A stretch of DNA of 23,639 bases from Saccoglossus kowalevskii (GCF_000003605.2 NW_003151755.1:435769-459407), one strand, 5' to 3'; positions 11,101 to 19,080 are shown, numbered from the stretch's first letter. The notes: generated by a model from the sequence alone, not told the origin. Made by a program: numbers and translations.

Positions 11101-14100
11101 TTTGTGAACTCAACACCTCGGTGAACTGAACACTTTTGTAACCTCCAGTGAACTGAACACCTTTGTAACCCTCAGTGAACAGAACAGCTCTGTAAACTGA
11201 ACATTTTTATGAACTGAACACCTCTGTAAACAGAACACTTTTGTAACCTTCAGTAAACTGAACGCTTTTGTGAACTGAACACCTCTGTGAATGACAATAT
11301 TTCAGAATACATGTAAGTGTGACATTTTCACTCATCTTTTACACATTGCATTACAGATATATAATTGTGAATGTTTTGACTTACTTGTGTTCTTGCGAAC
11401 TATAACCCTCAGCTGACATTAGACTGTGCTTAACTGTACTCTCAATCTCAGATGCCAAGGAATCCTAGGAAAATCAAGTTAGACATCATTTCGACACCGA
11501 CAAATCATTCTGTTAAAGGGGAACCTTCCAAGCCCAGGGATTGCACCAAAGAATCATGGGACACTGTTTTTTCATGTTGTTTACAAAGTTAATCTATCTT
11601 TTGTTATCCTTTGTAATTTTAATCCAGAAAGTAAATTTGTTGTGAGATTAGGCTTAACTTGAAGTGCCCCTTAAAGGATGGCATGCTTTTATTTGAAAAA
11701 AAAGCAAAATAATTAACCCATACATTTGTGAGTGAAATTGTTGGACTGAGCTTGGTCACATTTCTGAATATTAACAGAACCCATCATGGTTGAATAACTA
11801 ATTAAATCACGATAACTGAAATTTACAAAATTACATTTTACAAAAAAAATGAATTGGTGAAATCAGAAGTAAACTTGGTGCGCAGATATACACAGTACTG
11901 TAAGCACTGCGGTAAATGCTTACTTGTGGAAACAGAGTGCGACTTGAAAATGACGGTCTGGTTGCCATGCTGGGCTTTCTCATAGATTTGGTTTCTTCTT
12001 GAAATTCTTCTAACATTTCCATGCATTGGGTATGTTTGTCTTTCAGATCTGTAAGCTAAACAACAAACAATGGAATACATCACACATCCTGACAGCTTAT
12101 GACATTATCTTTTGGTGAACATCTTGACAATAAGCCATTATCAATTTCTACGATAGTTTCAGTTTGGAAATCATGGTGTAATCCATGGATATTTTTTTCC
12201 TAATGTTACATTGAGACAAAGTAAAACAAAATATTATACAATCTCACTGCTATGTGAGTAGGGATCTCTTCATAGTATTTTGTTGATGGCATATTTTACT
12301 CGATAGACATTCTGAATGGCTAAGGACACCCATAACCTACCAGGCTAAGGGTCAGCTAGGTGAACTTTAACAAAACAACAATTTTAAATTAAAATAATCA
12401 TTATAAAATAATTATAACAAGCAGCCTGTCTGTTGAGATAGCTCCACTGTTAGCAATGCACATTTCAATTAAAGAACTGAAGACATCATTAGAAAATGAA
12501 CAATATGTATAGTATCAAAGCAAGGGGACTTTCAACAAGAATTCAAAAATATCACTTTTCACCAAAAATGACCATCAAAATTAGATAATTGAAGATATCA
12601 TCATGAAATGAATAAATCTGAAAGAGGTCCACATGTAGTACCTATATATGTAATATAAAAACAATCGGACTTTCAACAAGAAGTCGAAAATATCACTTTT
12701 TACCAAAAATGACAAAAATATTAAGCAAAATTAGAGAATTGAAGATATCATCATGAAATGAATAAATCTGTAAGTGGTCCACATGTAGTACCTATATATG
12801 TAATATCAAAGCAATTGGACTCGCGGTTTTTAACGAGAAGTCGAAAATATCACTTTTTACCAAAAAATTTCACCAAAATTAGAGAATTTAAGATATCATC
12901 ATGAAATGAACAAATCTGAGAGGGGTCTACCCAAGGTACATATACACCAAGTATCAAAGCATTCAGGCTTGTAGTTTTCAAGAAGAAGTTGAAAAAGTAA
13001 AAAATTGACACGGACGACGGACAATCACTCATATGATAAACTCCGCTCGACAAAGTTGACAGTGGAGCTAAAAACATGAATGAATGACTAACCTCTACTG
13101 TTAGTTCATGTTGTGCCTCTTTACCAGCATCCAATTCTTTATGTAATTCTTCGTTCTCTATGGAAAGCTGAATAAAACAAACAAATCGTCGAAATTCATA
13201 TAAGCTCACGTTTAGTACGTACTGAATATTCATACCATCAAATATATTAAACAAGGCCCTAATAAAGAATGCAACAATAAATGACTAATTTCACCACCAG
13301 ACTTTCTCGCCTAAATTTTTCTGCACTTTTTGTTCTCATATTTTTCAAATATTCTTGAAATATTTCTGGAAATGGAATGAATTTTGGAGCCAACAGACAA
13401 AATTTGAGTCAATTTTCAGTTTTTACTCAAAATACAAAACAATTCCAATTTTCAGAAGGGAACTGCAGACTATAAACAGAATTTGTGGTTATTTTTTTAT
13501 TTGATGATGGCTAAATGTCCACTGTTACACTGTGAGAATTCAAATCTAACAATATGACAAATTCTTTTCTTCACAAACCAGAGAATTTAAAACCTCTGCT
13601 GCGAAAATCTAAACTTACTTTGACAATAAATATGTATCCCTGTGTGATACTTACTTTCTTGACTTTCTGTTGTAGATCTACTATCTGTGCAAGGAGATTT
13701 GTTGCTTCTTCTTGTTGTCTTTGTATCTCATCGTACTTTCTATAAAGTTCATCTCGGAGTACTTCTTCTCTCGTATTAGCTTCCCCTGAAGAACGCAAAT
13801 TTGAAATTCATTCGATTAATGCACACATGGAACTAGCCAGAAGATGAGTTCTCCATCACACCTTTTTTTATAAATCCTTGATACTGTACTTGATACTTTA
13901 TTTTTTCTTGGAAATTATTTTTTTGCTATTTTTATTGAATCGATGATTTCATGAAAATAAAACCCAGCGAATATATTTTTTTTCCTATAATTTACATTCA
14001 ATTGTGAAAAATCAATGAAAATGAATTTTATACAAAACAACCAAATACATTTTTATTTCAGTGAAAATTAATTCCAGCCAAAAATAAAGTATTTTACAGT

Positions 14101-17100
14101 AGTAGACCTACTACTGTAAATGCATTAATTATTCACTGGGTTTTAATTCACTATTTTTGCTGCTAAGTAAAATCCGCTAAATTAAATCTGTGAACATGTA
14201 AAATAACAATAAAACTGATTGTTTCCTTGACAAATTTGTGAAATTAAAACACAGAGAATACGCTAAAAACATCAAATATTGAAATCAAATGTCAGTGAAA
14301 ATAAATGGTTTAACAGTACAGCAAAATATGAAACGTACCTAATTGCTTGACACAGTCATGAACTAGTTGATTTTCTTTTTCTTCATAGTTTGAAGTTTCG
14401 TTTCCTAACTGTGCAGTTTCAAGTTTCAGTTGAAGATTTTCTTCTTCAAGTTTTGCACATTTCGTATTTAAAGTATCTATGTCATATATGGATCCTCGAA
14501 AAGAATCACCACGCTCTCGTCTAAAAAACAAAACAAGTTACCGATTAATTCTGTAAATTTCACAATGTAAATAGAATGTCTATCAAGGCATTGGTATCTC
14601 TATTCTCAGGGGGCGGGGCTATGTCACAGAAAATACTACTTGCTAAGATGTGCACCACTGTACCGTGTATTTCTATGGGCTCTGCACAAGCTGCTGTGGA
14701 ACGCCGGTCGAAGAGTCAAGTCAAGAAAACAGCGCAAGCTCAACTATGAGCCAATCCTGAACAACCAAATTTAGATGTTGCACATGTGGGGGTAATCTTG
14801 TTACACTGTTCAGAACCATCCCAAAGTACATTTTTTCTTTGACCATTGTTTTTACTGGTTGTGGTTGCAAGACAATATGATATCAGAATAACTTCATTTG
14901 TATGCTTTAAATTTGTGATTGGAATTTTAGCAAAACCAACAAGTACTAGTACATTTAAAGGGGTATTCGGCAGGGTCAACATTCCAATATAGTTGGTTCC
15001 ACTTTAAAAGAATCTGTTTAATTTTCAACTTTTATAATAACACCATTTGACAATTAAAACCAACCGCTTCAAATTTGAGTACTCAGCTCATTCAGGGCTC
15101 TATGTTTTAATTATTATTATTTAATTATTAAATTAAATTAATTAGAGTATGAAATTATTATGGATAAATAATTGCGCGGAAATGAGATCACCTTGACTCC
15201 TTGCAGAATGACTGATAGTCTGACCTGGTAGAAATGTGTCACATTGCTAGGCAACACAAACCTGCCCACACTATGACATCACAGTCACATCAATACAGAT
15301 ATGCAAATTGACTCACCCTGATGATGATGAGGTCTCATCTTCCGATTCTGTATAAATAATTTCATTTGTATAAATTTGTAATAAATCTGTTTTTAAATTA
15401 ATTTCGTGAGTAAGCTGAGAAACCTGCAATGAAAAACAAAACAGGAAATTTGTATATTACAGAGTGATTGTGCTTAAGAACAGGTGTTATTATATTACAT
15501 GCATCTAACTGATATACGAGTATTGTAATTTACTTTCCAAAACAGACACCAACATTCAGCCTAACTGGCTGCCATATTTTGAACAGCAGTTTACTGTGGA
15601 GCAATGGTTCATACAAGAACGAACAAGTTTAACTGAACTGCGAAATACCTACTTGAAGGTGCTGATTCTAAAACAGCGACATATTTGCATGATAATTTAA
15701 ACCCAGTAAAAATGTCAACAAAAGAACAATTGAGCTAATTTTGGTTGAATTATGGGAAAGCTCACCTTCTCAGTGGCATGAGTTAGTTGTTCTTCCAACT
15801 GGTCATTTTTCAGTTCTAGATTTTTGTTCTGCTGCAAAAGGGTTTGACCAATTTTGGCAGCGAGTTCCAAGTCTTTTTCTTTCTGTAGAAGAAATGAAAT
15901 AAAATAAATATATGAATGTAATAGTTCATGCAGTATGAAGACAACGAACAGAGAGAACAGAATAACTGAAATATATGTCATGTACAGTTTTGACAAGCTC
16001 TTCTCAAAAGTTCAAAGTTTTGTGCAACGTACATGGCCACTATTTGTTGTTTGATGAGATTTATGAAGCAATGCATCAAGCAATGTACATTGTACTGTCT
16101 GTTTCCTCATAAGTTGCTTCGTTGTATGCTATAATCACATCACAAAGTTGAGACGAGCAAAATCAGCAGAAAAACATCAGTTTTTAAGACAGGTAATCAC
16201 TTATTGTCACAGAAAATTATTTGCCTCATGTACACATTATTGTTTCCACCGTTGCTTCATGTACAACTGCCTTTAGGTAAAGTCTAAACTTTTCTTTTAA
16301 TTTTAATTAAATTAGCATAATGTGTATACCATCACCATATTCATCCAGCAGAAAAACATATCAGTTTTAACTACTCGGTAATCACTTATTATCACAGTAA
16401 ATTAAGTGCCTCATGTACATATTATTGTCATTTCATTGCTTCAATCTTTGCTTCATGAACAACTGCTTTTAGGTAAAATCTGAATTTAATTAAATTAGCA
16501 TAATGTGTATACCATCAACATACTCATCCACATAAAATTTCTACATGACTTACTTCTTCCAGAAGTCTTGTCACTGCATCTATATCATTGTATGTTTTGG
16601 TCATTTGGCTTACACGCTCAGCACATAAAGCTTCAAGAAAACAGACACAAAATAAATTATACATGGATTTATTTAATTTTGACAGAAACCTGTGTAATAC
16701 CTTATACTGTAAAATGATTTTCACTGGGTTTAAATTTCACTGATTTAGCATTTCAGGCATATTCAGTGGGTTTTAAATTCACAGTTTTATCATTTAGATA
16801 ACGGAAATCTTATATGTGATCGAGAGAAAAGACATATCTACAAGATATGCCCAAGCCACCAAGTACATATTCACAAGACAGATCAGTTGCGGTTTGAGTA
16901 AGTCATTTACACTCGTCTGTCAAATAGACTCACGTTATCGGTAGGTATGAAACCGTAGAATACGTAGCAAGTAACTTTAGATCAGTAGCTGTGATGAAGT
17001 ACGTTTTGATTTGTAAACGGAAGACTGTTACAATGCCAAAACAACTATTGAATTTAATAACATGTTCAGTAATTACGGAAGGGTGGATGTAGACTTTGAT

Positions 17101-18869
17101 TGTCGTAGGTGTATGGTATCTTTTTTTGTCAATAACAATGCAGGAAGAATTCATTGATATACAGGGAGTCAAGTTACATAACACGAGACACCTATGACAA
17201 TATACCATTGTTATTCGTACAGTTGTACCCCATAAAACACTACAACGAAATGACCTACACATGGTCATTCACTCCGGAATACTGAAATATTGCACCAGGG
17301 AGGGATTTTGGGACCACTGACACACTAATTCAACTTAATGTATCAATAGCCTATGTAAACACATGGGTTGGCCCTGAGACGTCATTGTATAATACAAACT
17401 TATTGATTCAAGTGAATTGATAGAATGCTGAAGTCTCGAGGCATGTAGTTATTCTTTTCAGTACACAAGAAATCTATAATTCACATTTCTTTGATTTTAA
17501 AAAAAATTGGATGGTGACAAAAAAAAATCATAAAAATTGTTGACCTACATATACACTTAATAACACTAGAGTTTTTGATTTACATTAATACCATTTATTA
17601 TGGATATAAATTAAAATAAAGTCAATAAAATCTGACTGTACTGTTAAACTGTTATCACATATGAAATGTACATATATAAATTAATACTCAGATCTGTCAT
17701 TTATTCTAACTATAATACTGGTAATATCAGCCATATTTATACAACATATGCTGAAAAAATGTTTATCCCCACGTTAATAAAACGATTATCGCATTACCAT
17801 TCAGATAGAGGCAAGAAATAAACTTGACCATAACAAAATTGTGGGCACTGTTTATTGTAATGATATTCAAATTGGAGGCTTTAATGTTGAAAGCTATATT
17901 CAAACCATATAAATCATTAATTCTTCCTGACAAATGTAATGTCAAAAAAGAACCCTTCTCAGAAGGGATGCATTTTTCGCAAAATTGTCTGAAAAGATTA
18001 TATTCATTTTATCATTTTTGCTGTACATGTATTAAAAGGGGTAGGTGTTAGCGTTATCCCCACCCAACCCTCCTCTCCCGGGGATGGCTATGCATAATTT
18101 ATTTTTGGAGAGCAGAGAGGGGTTTATTTTATTAACTCTGAAGTCAAAAAGCAAAGAATTACTGCATGACGATGCAGGGCCACCCTTATAAATAGAAGCC
18201 AGACATTCTTAGGGTATCTTGCTAAGAAGATATGCCTATCTGAAGCAAGTCTCACAAATCTAACAGTGTGGGTAGAAGGACAGTGCACTGACAGGACCCT
18301 ACGGTTATCTAAAGCTGATAGGAAGGGAGTTTTTACAGCGATTAAGAATCTACTTTAATAATTTATATTGACGAGTGAACTATATAAATGAAACTTCACC
18401 GTGCTGAGATTTTAGAGCTTATATTGCCATCTATGGGAGTCACCAAACAAAAGATATCGTTATAGAGGGACACATTTATATTGGCGGCGAATGATTGGCA
18501 ACCATGGTGGGCGATTTTAAATATGCGACTCGCAGTTTACGATATAATCCTGGTACATGAAGTAGCATAAAAGACGGGTGTGGTCTGTGTTACAAACAAT
18601 GCCACTTTGTTGTAATTTCCGGAGAATACAAGTTTATGTTGTCATCCGTCTGCGAGATGCAGTGCCATTCAGACAAAATGACTTGCGGGAATGAAGTTTG
18701 TCTACAGTCTATCGCCAAACTTATTGAAATATATAGGTTGTGTTCATAGAAAAACCTGATGAATATAGCTGTCAGCAATTTAACTATGATCAGTACGGGT
18801 ACTCACAGTGATTTTAAGAGTTACATAGTCCAGCCTACCTTTCAGCTCCACAAGCAGCTCAATTGACAT
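4600..18869 (-). CDS. TRAK: Trafficking kinesin-binding protein (TRAK/Milton family), 14-exon model
   Basis: Adaptor of the TRAK/Milton/HAP1 family. In studied animals it binds Miro on the mitochondrial outer membrane and couples it to kinesin-1 and dynein-dynactin for transport along microtubules. The call rests on collinear matches through the whole protein: SQMTKTYNDIDAVTRLLEE, KDLELAAKIGQTLL, NYEEKENQLVHDCVKQL, QRQQEEATNLLAQIVDLQ, CMEMLEEFQEE, SLASEIEST, NDLELALRRLSMRR, YIPERLQIVKPMEG, LHHWQRL, TLTFTTSKIL, STTVGLARLLQERGI and SLVDKLRQLGM. Exons join as 18839-18869, 16554-16630, 15766-15882, 15317-15423, 14339-14520, 13655-13785, 13093-13167, 11924-12055, 11385-11464, 10749-10955, 9846-10138, 8631-8786, 6236-6353 and 4600-5131, all read on the minus strand. 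Every intron is GT-AG and all phases agree, giving 2238 nt (745 residues plus stop). Vertebrate TRAK1/2 are somewhat longer. The first exon is the only provisional part. I cannot tell orthologue from TRAK1 versus TRAK2; invertebrates usually have one gene. Confidence 0.95.
5575..5735 (+). promoter_or_regulatory. Promoter-like cluster (ETS-type and YY1-type sites)
   Basis: CACTTCCG at 5583-5590 and ACCGGAAAG near 5601-5609 are ETS-like sites on opposite strands. CATCATGGCGGAAAG (5721-5735) resembles a YY1 site overlapping a start codon, an arrangement common in housekeeping promoters. It lies inside the CpG-dense island and points away from TRAK. The match is by motif only. Confidence 0.3.
5725..5793 (+). 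CDS. Small ORF of 22 codons in the island, unknown
   Basis: ATG in a fair context (CATCATGG) opens a 22-residue frame, MAESDFHREFAYDPSTSS then VEII, ending at TGA. The acidic, MAE-type start looks like a genuine protein N-terminus. It could be a truncated first exon of a transposon gene or of an unrelated gene, or chance. I see no convincing donor in frame and do not recognise the family. Confidence 0.2.
   Translation: MAESDFHREFAYDPSTSSVEII
6121..6210. repeat. 20-bp tandem repeat, about 4.5 units
   Basis: The unit AATCTTGTATAAAATGAATC occurs twice exactly, followed by three degraded units. It lies in intron 13 about 25 bp from the exon 13 donor. Confidence 0.85.
6236..6353 (-). CDS. TRAK: TRAK exon 13 (short)
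   Basis: A 118-nt exon encoding residues 531-568: SIYSAPSKFENTNTTLTFTT, then SKILHLDDNTQLSSSCSS. The N.T.TFTT.(R/K)ILH..D segment matches the conserved short motif of vertebrate TRAKs, and this exon is required for the reading frame: exon 12 leaves 1 base and exon 14 needs 2. The acceptor is TTTTGTTACAG and the donor GTAGGT. It lies 26 bp from a 20-bp tandem repeat array. Confidence 0.9.
6360..7504. other. Intron 12, proximal half, no further feature
   Basis: AT-rich intronic sequence upstream of exon 13. I checked both strands for further TRAK exons and found none needed or supported. Open frames on both strands here lack family character. Confidence 0.55.
7505..7716. mobile_element. MITE family A, copy 1
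   Basis: Terminal TACTGTAAA and TTTACAGTA form inverted repeats that end in TA, suggesting TA target duplication. The interior is rich in the phrase TTCACTGGGTTTTAAATT and its complement. It is about 212 bp and nearly identical to 22222-22432, differing by scattered substitutions. It is non-coding and lies in TRAK intron 12. Confidence 0.85.
7717..8630. other. Intron 12, distal part, homopolymers only
   Basis: No exon is supported. C-runs lie near 7869 and 8479. The segment 8462-8530 contains fragments resembling MITE B (TTACTGTAAATG, ACTTTATTTCAGCC). Confidence 0.5.
8631..8786 (-). CDS. TRAK: TRAK exon 12
   Basis: Encodes residues 479-529. It includes SMTLHHWQRLATPDMASMLD, then TRPGIYVKDYKTLE and an acidic end EVFTLDDVEDDGHI. 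It matches the S.TLHHWQ.LA.P...ILD.RPGV block and the acidic DEVY.L.DFEEDD tail of TRAKs. The acceptor is TTGTTACAG and the donor GTGAGT. The bases GG complete the Gly begun in exon 11, and the exon leaves one base. Confidence 0.96.
9018..9170. repeat. Foldback element with ~43-bp arms
   Basis: Left arm 9018-9061 contains GGTTATTACGAGGATACTGC and AAAGTATGCAC. The complement of the right arm (9128-9170) contains GATTATTACAAGGATACTGC and AAAATATGCAC. A loop of about 66 bp separates them. It is preceded by a G-run at 9006-9016. It is a MITE-like hairpin in intron 11. Confidence 0.75.
9190..9360. mobile_element. MITE family B, copy 1
   Basis: Opens AATACTTTATTTCAGCTGGA and closes with AAAAAGTAATTTACAGTA. 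The inner phrase GAATTTATTTTCACTGATTT is shared with 10527-10728. It is non-coding, with degraded inverted ends. Confidence 0.75.
9547..9777. mobile_element. MITE family C, copy 2 (both ends intact)
   Basis: Perfect 12-bp terminal inverted repeats: TTTCACCACCAG at 9547-9558 and CTGGTGGTGAAA at 9766-9777. The interior holds TTATAGTCTGCA and a long A-rich tract shared with 3163-3335 and, in reverse, with 13289-13512. It is non-coding and ends about 70 bp from the exon 11 donor. Confidence 0.85.
9846..10138 (-). CDS. TRAK: TRAK exon 11 (Milton domain core)
   Basis: Encodes residues 381-477. GGPGIPGSNDLELALRRLSM, TPTGTSPESIMSTGSFSELS and MGIRSYIPERLQIVKPME all match the PGTPGSHDLE.ALRRLS, SL.P.ESIMS and RSY.PEKLQIVKP.EG blocks of vertebrate TRAKs. 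The acceptor is TTGTCCTCAG and the donor GTAAGA. A second in-phase acceptor 6 nt further in (exon start at 10132) would drop two residues. It ends with one base of a split Gly. Confidence 0.96.
10527..10728. mobile_element. MITE family B, copy 2
   Basis: Left end TACTTTATTTTAGCTGGACT, right end ATAAAGTATTTTACAGTA. The subterminal segments TTAATTTTCGCTGAAAAGAC and GAGAAAATTAATTCCAAGCG are imperfect inverted repeats. It lies in intron 10, 20 bp from the exon 10 donor. Confidence 0.78.
10749..10955 (-). CDS. TRAK: TRAK exon 10
   Basis: Encodes residues 312-379. It starts AHNRNVMKTVKAANPKRLSG, followed by a Ser/Gly-rich stretch with SPCSSIGGSDRGTPHSD. This corresponds to the F.TVR..N...K segment and Ser-rich linker after the coiled coil in TRAK proteins. 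The acceptor is TTTATTTTTAG and the donor GTAAGA. It enters with 1 base and leaves with 2. This region is likely disordered and is poorly conserved outside its first 20 residues. Confidence 0.92.
10999..11290. repeat. GAACTGAACACCTCTGTAA minisatellite
   Basis: An array of irregular units built on CTGTGAACTGAACACYTTTGTAAC, in units of roughly 17-30 bp with variable spacing, fills most of intron 9. Units have diverged by substitutions and small length changes. Confidence 0.9.
11385..11464 (-). CDS. TRAK: TRAK exon 9
   Basis: Encodes residues 285-310 plus two bases: DSLASEIESTVKHSLMSAEG, then YSSQEH. The DSLA.EIE.T segment is conserved directly after the LFP motif in TRAK proteins. The acceptor is ATTTTCCTAG and the donor GTAAGT. 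The leading bases AA join the A of exon 10 to make Lys. Confidence 0.92.
11924..12055 (-). CDS. TRAK: TRAK exon 8 (end of coiled coil, start of Spindly-like motif)
   Basis: Encodes residues 241-284, 44 codons in phase 0: LTDLKDKHTQCMEMLEEFQE at the start, then a basic Ser-rich stretch and SSRTLFPQ at the end. CMEML.E.QEEL closes the HAP1_N coiled coil. LFPQ followed by exon 9's DSLASEIE corresponds to the LFPMDSLAAEIE segment of vertebrate TRAKs, a Spindly-motif-like site. The acceptor is TTTGTTTAG and the donor GTAAGC. Confidence 0.95.
12439..13070. mobile_element. 631-bp non-autonomous element with internal tandem repeats
   Basis: Perfect 12-bp inverted ends, TAGCTCCACTGT at 12439-12450 and ACAGTGGAGCTA at 13059-13070. 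Inside are three related monomers with periods of about 141-157 bp, each with TTGAAGATATCATCATGAAA (or a near match), a GGTCCACATG-type segment and an AAGTCGAAAATATCAC-type segment. A partial fourth follows, then GACACGGACGACGGACAATC. No ORF. It occupies intron 7 (13092-12056), almost touching the exon 7 donor. Confidence 0.8.
13093..13167 (-). CDS. TRAK: TRAK exon 7
   Basis: A 75-nt exon of exactly 25 codons (residues 216-240), phase 0 at both ends: LSIENEELHKELDAGKEAQH, then ELTVE. It corresponds to the ENEEL..L.AAK.AQ..LTAEL part of HAP1_N. The acceptor is TTTATTCAG and the donor GTTAGT. The donor lies only about 22 bp from the end of the repeat element at 12439-13070. Confidence 0.93.
13289..13512 (-). 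mobile_element. MITE family C, copy 3 (inverted orientation)
   Basis: Begins with TTTCACCACCAG (13289-13300) and continues ACTTTCTCGCCTAAATTTTT, the complement of the right end of copies 1 and 2. It includes GTTTTTACTCAAAATACAAA and CTGCAGACTATAAAC. The far terminus is degraded near 13500-13512. It lies in intron 6. Confidence 0.75.
13655..13785 (-). CDS. TRAK: TRAK exon 6
   Basis: Encodes residues 173-215: EANTREEVLRDELYRKYDEI, then QRQQEEATNLLAQIVDLQQK. The QQEE.T.LL.QIVDLQ.K stretch is conserved across TRAK and HAP1. The acceptor is GTTCTTCAG and the donor GTAAGT. It opens with GG, completing a split Gly, and ends in phase 0. Heptad leucines continue the coiled coil. Confidence 0.95.
13882..14101. 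mobile_element. MITE family B, copy 3
   Basis: Starts TACTGTACTTGATACTTTAT and ends AAAATAAAGTATTTTACAGTA within its last 21 bases. Subterminal GTGAAAATTAATTCCAGCC matches copies 1 and 2. It abuts the family A-like copy at 14112. Confidence 0.75.
14112..14318. mobile_element. MITE, family A-like, diverged copy
   Basis: TACTGTAAA at the left and ACAGTA at the right, with inner TTCACTGGGTTTTAATTCAC. It resembles family A in ends and phrases but differs in length and interior. It lies 10 bp from the family B copy and about 20 bp from the exon 5 donor. Confidence 0.65.
14339..14520 (-). CDS. TRAK: TRAK exon 5 (second coiled coil)
   Basis: Encodes residues 112-171. After RERGDSFRGS comes YDIDTLNTKCAKLEEENLQL, then GNETSNYEEKENQLVHDCVK. 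The YEEKE.QLV.DCVK block is a TRAK/HAP1 hallmark. The acceptor is GTTTTTTAG and the donor GTACGT. It enters with one base of a split Gly codon and leaves with one base of another. Confidence 0.95.
14521..15316. other. Intron 4, no further feature
   Basis: AT-rich intron between exons 4 and 5, with a simple AT repeat at about 15105-15150. Both strands were read for extra TRAK exons without success. Confidence 0.55.
15317..15423 (-). CDS. TRAK: TRAK exon 4
   Basis: Encodes residues 76-110 and two bases of the next codon. It reads VSQLTHEINLKTDLLQIY, then an acidic-serine segment (YTESEDETSSSSG). This matches the HEL...LLQ.Y..A.EESE stretch after the first coiled coil of TRAK proteins. The acceptor is TTCATTGCAG and the donor GTGAGT. 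I found it by reading the strand directly, since it has no Met and the open stretch is short. Confidence 0.93.
15766..15882 (-). CDS. TRAK: TRAK exon 3 (CC1-box-like segment)
   Basis: Encodes residues 37-75 and starts KEKDLELAAKIGQTLLQQNK. The AAKIGQTLL segment corresponds to the CC1 box of dynein adaptors such as BICD, Spindly, HAP1 and TRAK, which contacts the dynein light intermediate chain. The Ala-Ala and Gly characteristic of the box are present. The acceptor is TTCTACAG and the donor GTGAGC, with phase 0 at both ends (39 codons). The predicted structure is a continuous coiled coil. Confidence 0.95.
16164..16527. repeat. 182-bp tandem duplication
   Basis: Two adjacent units at 16164-16345 and 16346-16527 share CAGCAGAAAAACAT, GGTAATCACTTATT.TCACAG, GCCTCATGTACA and ATTAGCATAATGTGTATACC in the same order, with a period of 182 bp. 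It lies in intron 2 and ends about 20 bp from the exon 2 donor. Confidence 0.85.
16554..16630 (-). CDS. TRAK: TRAK exon 2 (start of HAP1_N domain)
   Basis: Encodes residues 12-36, LCAERVSQMTKTYNDIDAV and then TRLLEE, the most conserved block at the start of the HAP1_N coiled coil. The acceptor is TTTTCTTGAAG at 16631-16641 and the donor is GTAAGT at 16553-16548. It enters with 2 bases of a split codon and leaves at phase 0. Exon identity is near certain. Confidence 0.93.
16705..16802. mobile_element. MITE family A, half copy
   Basis: Matches the first ~95 bp of the copies at 7505 and 22222 (TACTGTAAAATGA, TTTCACTGATTTAGCATTTC, TTTTATCATTTAGATAA) then stops. The right half and right terminus are absent. 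It lies in intron 1, 75 bp upstream of exon 2 in gene direction. Confidence 0.85.
16803..18838. other. Intron 1, no exon recognised
   Basis: About 2 kb with no TRAK N-terminal exon recognised on the minus strand (I looked for the YKLRADT and DDW segments of long isoforms). A TATA-like CTTATAAATAG lies at 18186-18195 on the plus strand, but it has no gene near it. Confidence 0.5.
18839..18869 (-). CDS. TRAK: TRAK putative exon 1 (alternative N-terminus)
   Basis: Reads MSIELLVELK plus one base (G), followed by the donor GTAGGC. The phase (1 base) fits exon 2 exactly, which supplies the missing CT and makes an Ala codon. The joined sequence runs ...LLVELK-A-LCAERVSQM. Vertebrate TRAK1 has a short isoform whose alternative N-terminus also ends in an acidic LLEE-type segment just before LCAERV; I recall this and have not checked it. 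No other in-frame minus-strand exon was seen upstream in the window. It lies 2.2 kb from exon 2 and just downstream of three CCAAT boxes. A longer N-terminal exon beyond the window would be an alternative. Confidence 0.5.
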
Positions 18870-18989
18870 TACATTCCATGCAATACAGATACATTTTGTA
18901 AATATGAACGACCCAAAAAAGTAGGTTGGGTCTCCTAACATGCGATCGGTCAGCATAAACGAAGTACAAAATGTGGTGGTTTATGGGTC

Positions 18990-19080
18990 AAAGTCCAATC
19001 ACATGTTAATCTTTCAACGTGACCAATTGAATACATGGTAACATCTCATCAATTATACATTGCAAGTCTTGACCAATTAA
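18990..19080 (-). promoter_or_regulatory. Candidate TRAK promoter with three CCAAT boxes
   Basis: CCAAT occurs on the plus strand at 18995-18999, 19023-19027 and 19073-19077, that is ATTGG in gene orientation, about 125-210 bp upstream of the putative ATG. Two of the three are GACCAATT and sit in a ~50-bp duplicated unit. Clustered CCAAT boxes at this distance fit an NF-Y-type promoter without TATA. This depends on exon 1 being real. Confidence 0.35.

Noticed and set aside
12850-13254. 134-residue minus ORF
   Set aside because: It only overlaps real exon 7 (13093-13167) and reads through intron and repeat sequence on both sides.
16930-17268. 112-residue minus ORF in intron 1 as a TRAK N-terminal exon
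   Set aside because: It has no resemblance to TRAK N-termini, no acceptable phase or splice sites, and atypical composition for a protein.
18187-18194. TATAAATA as a promoter
   Set aside because: No downstream ORF, exon or other promoter element is visible on the plus strand. Such a match is expected by chance in AT-rich DNA.
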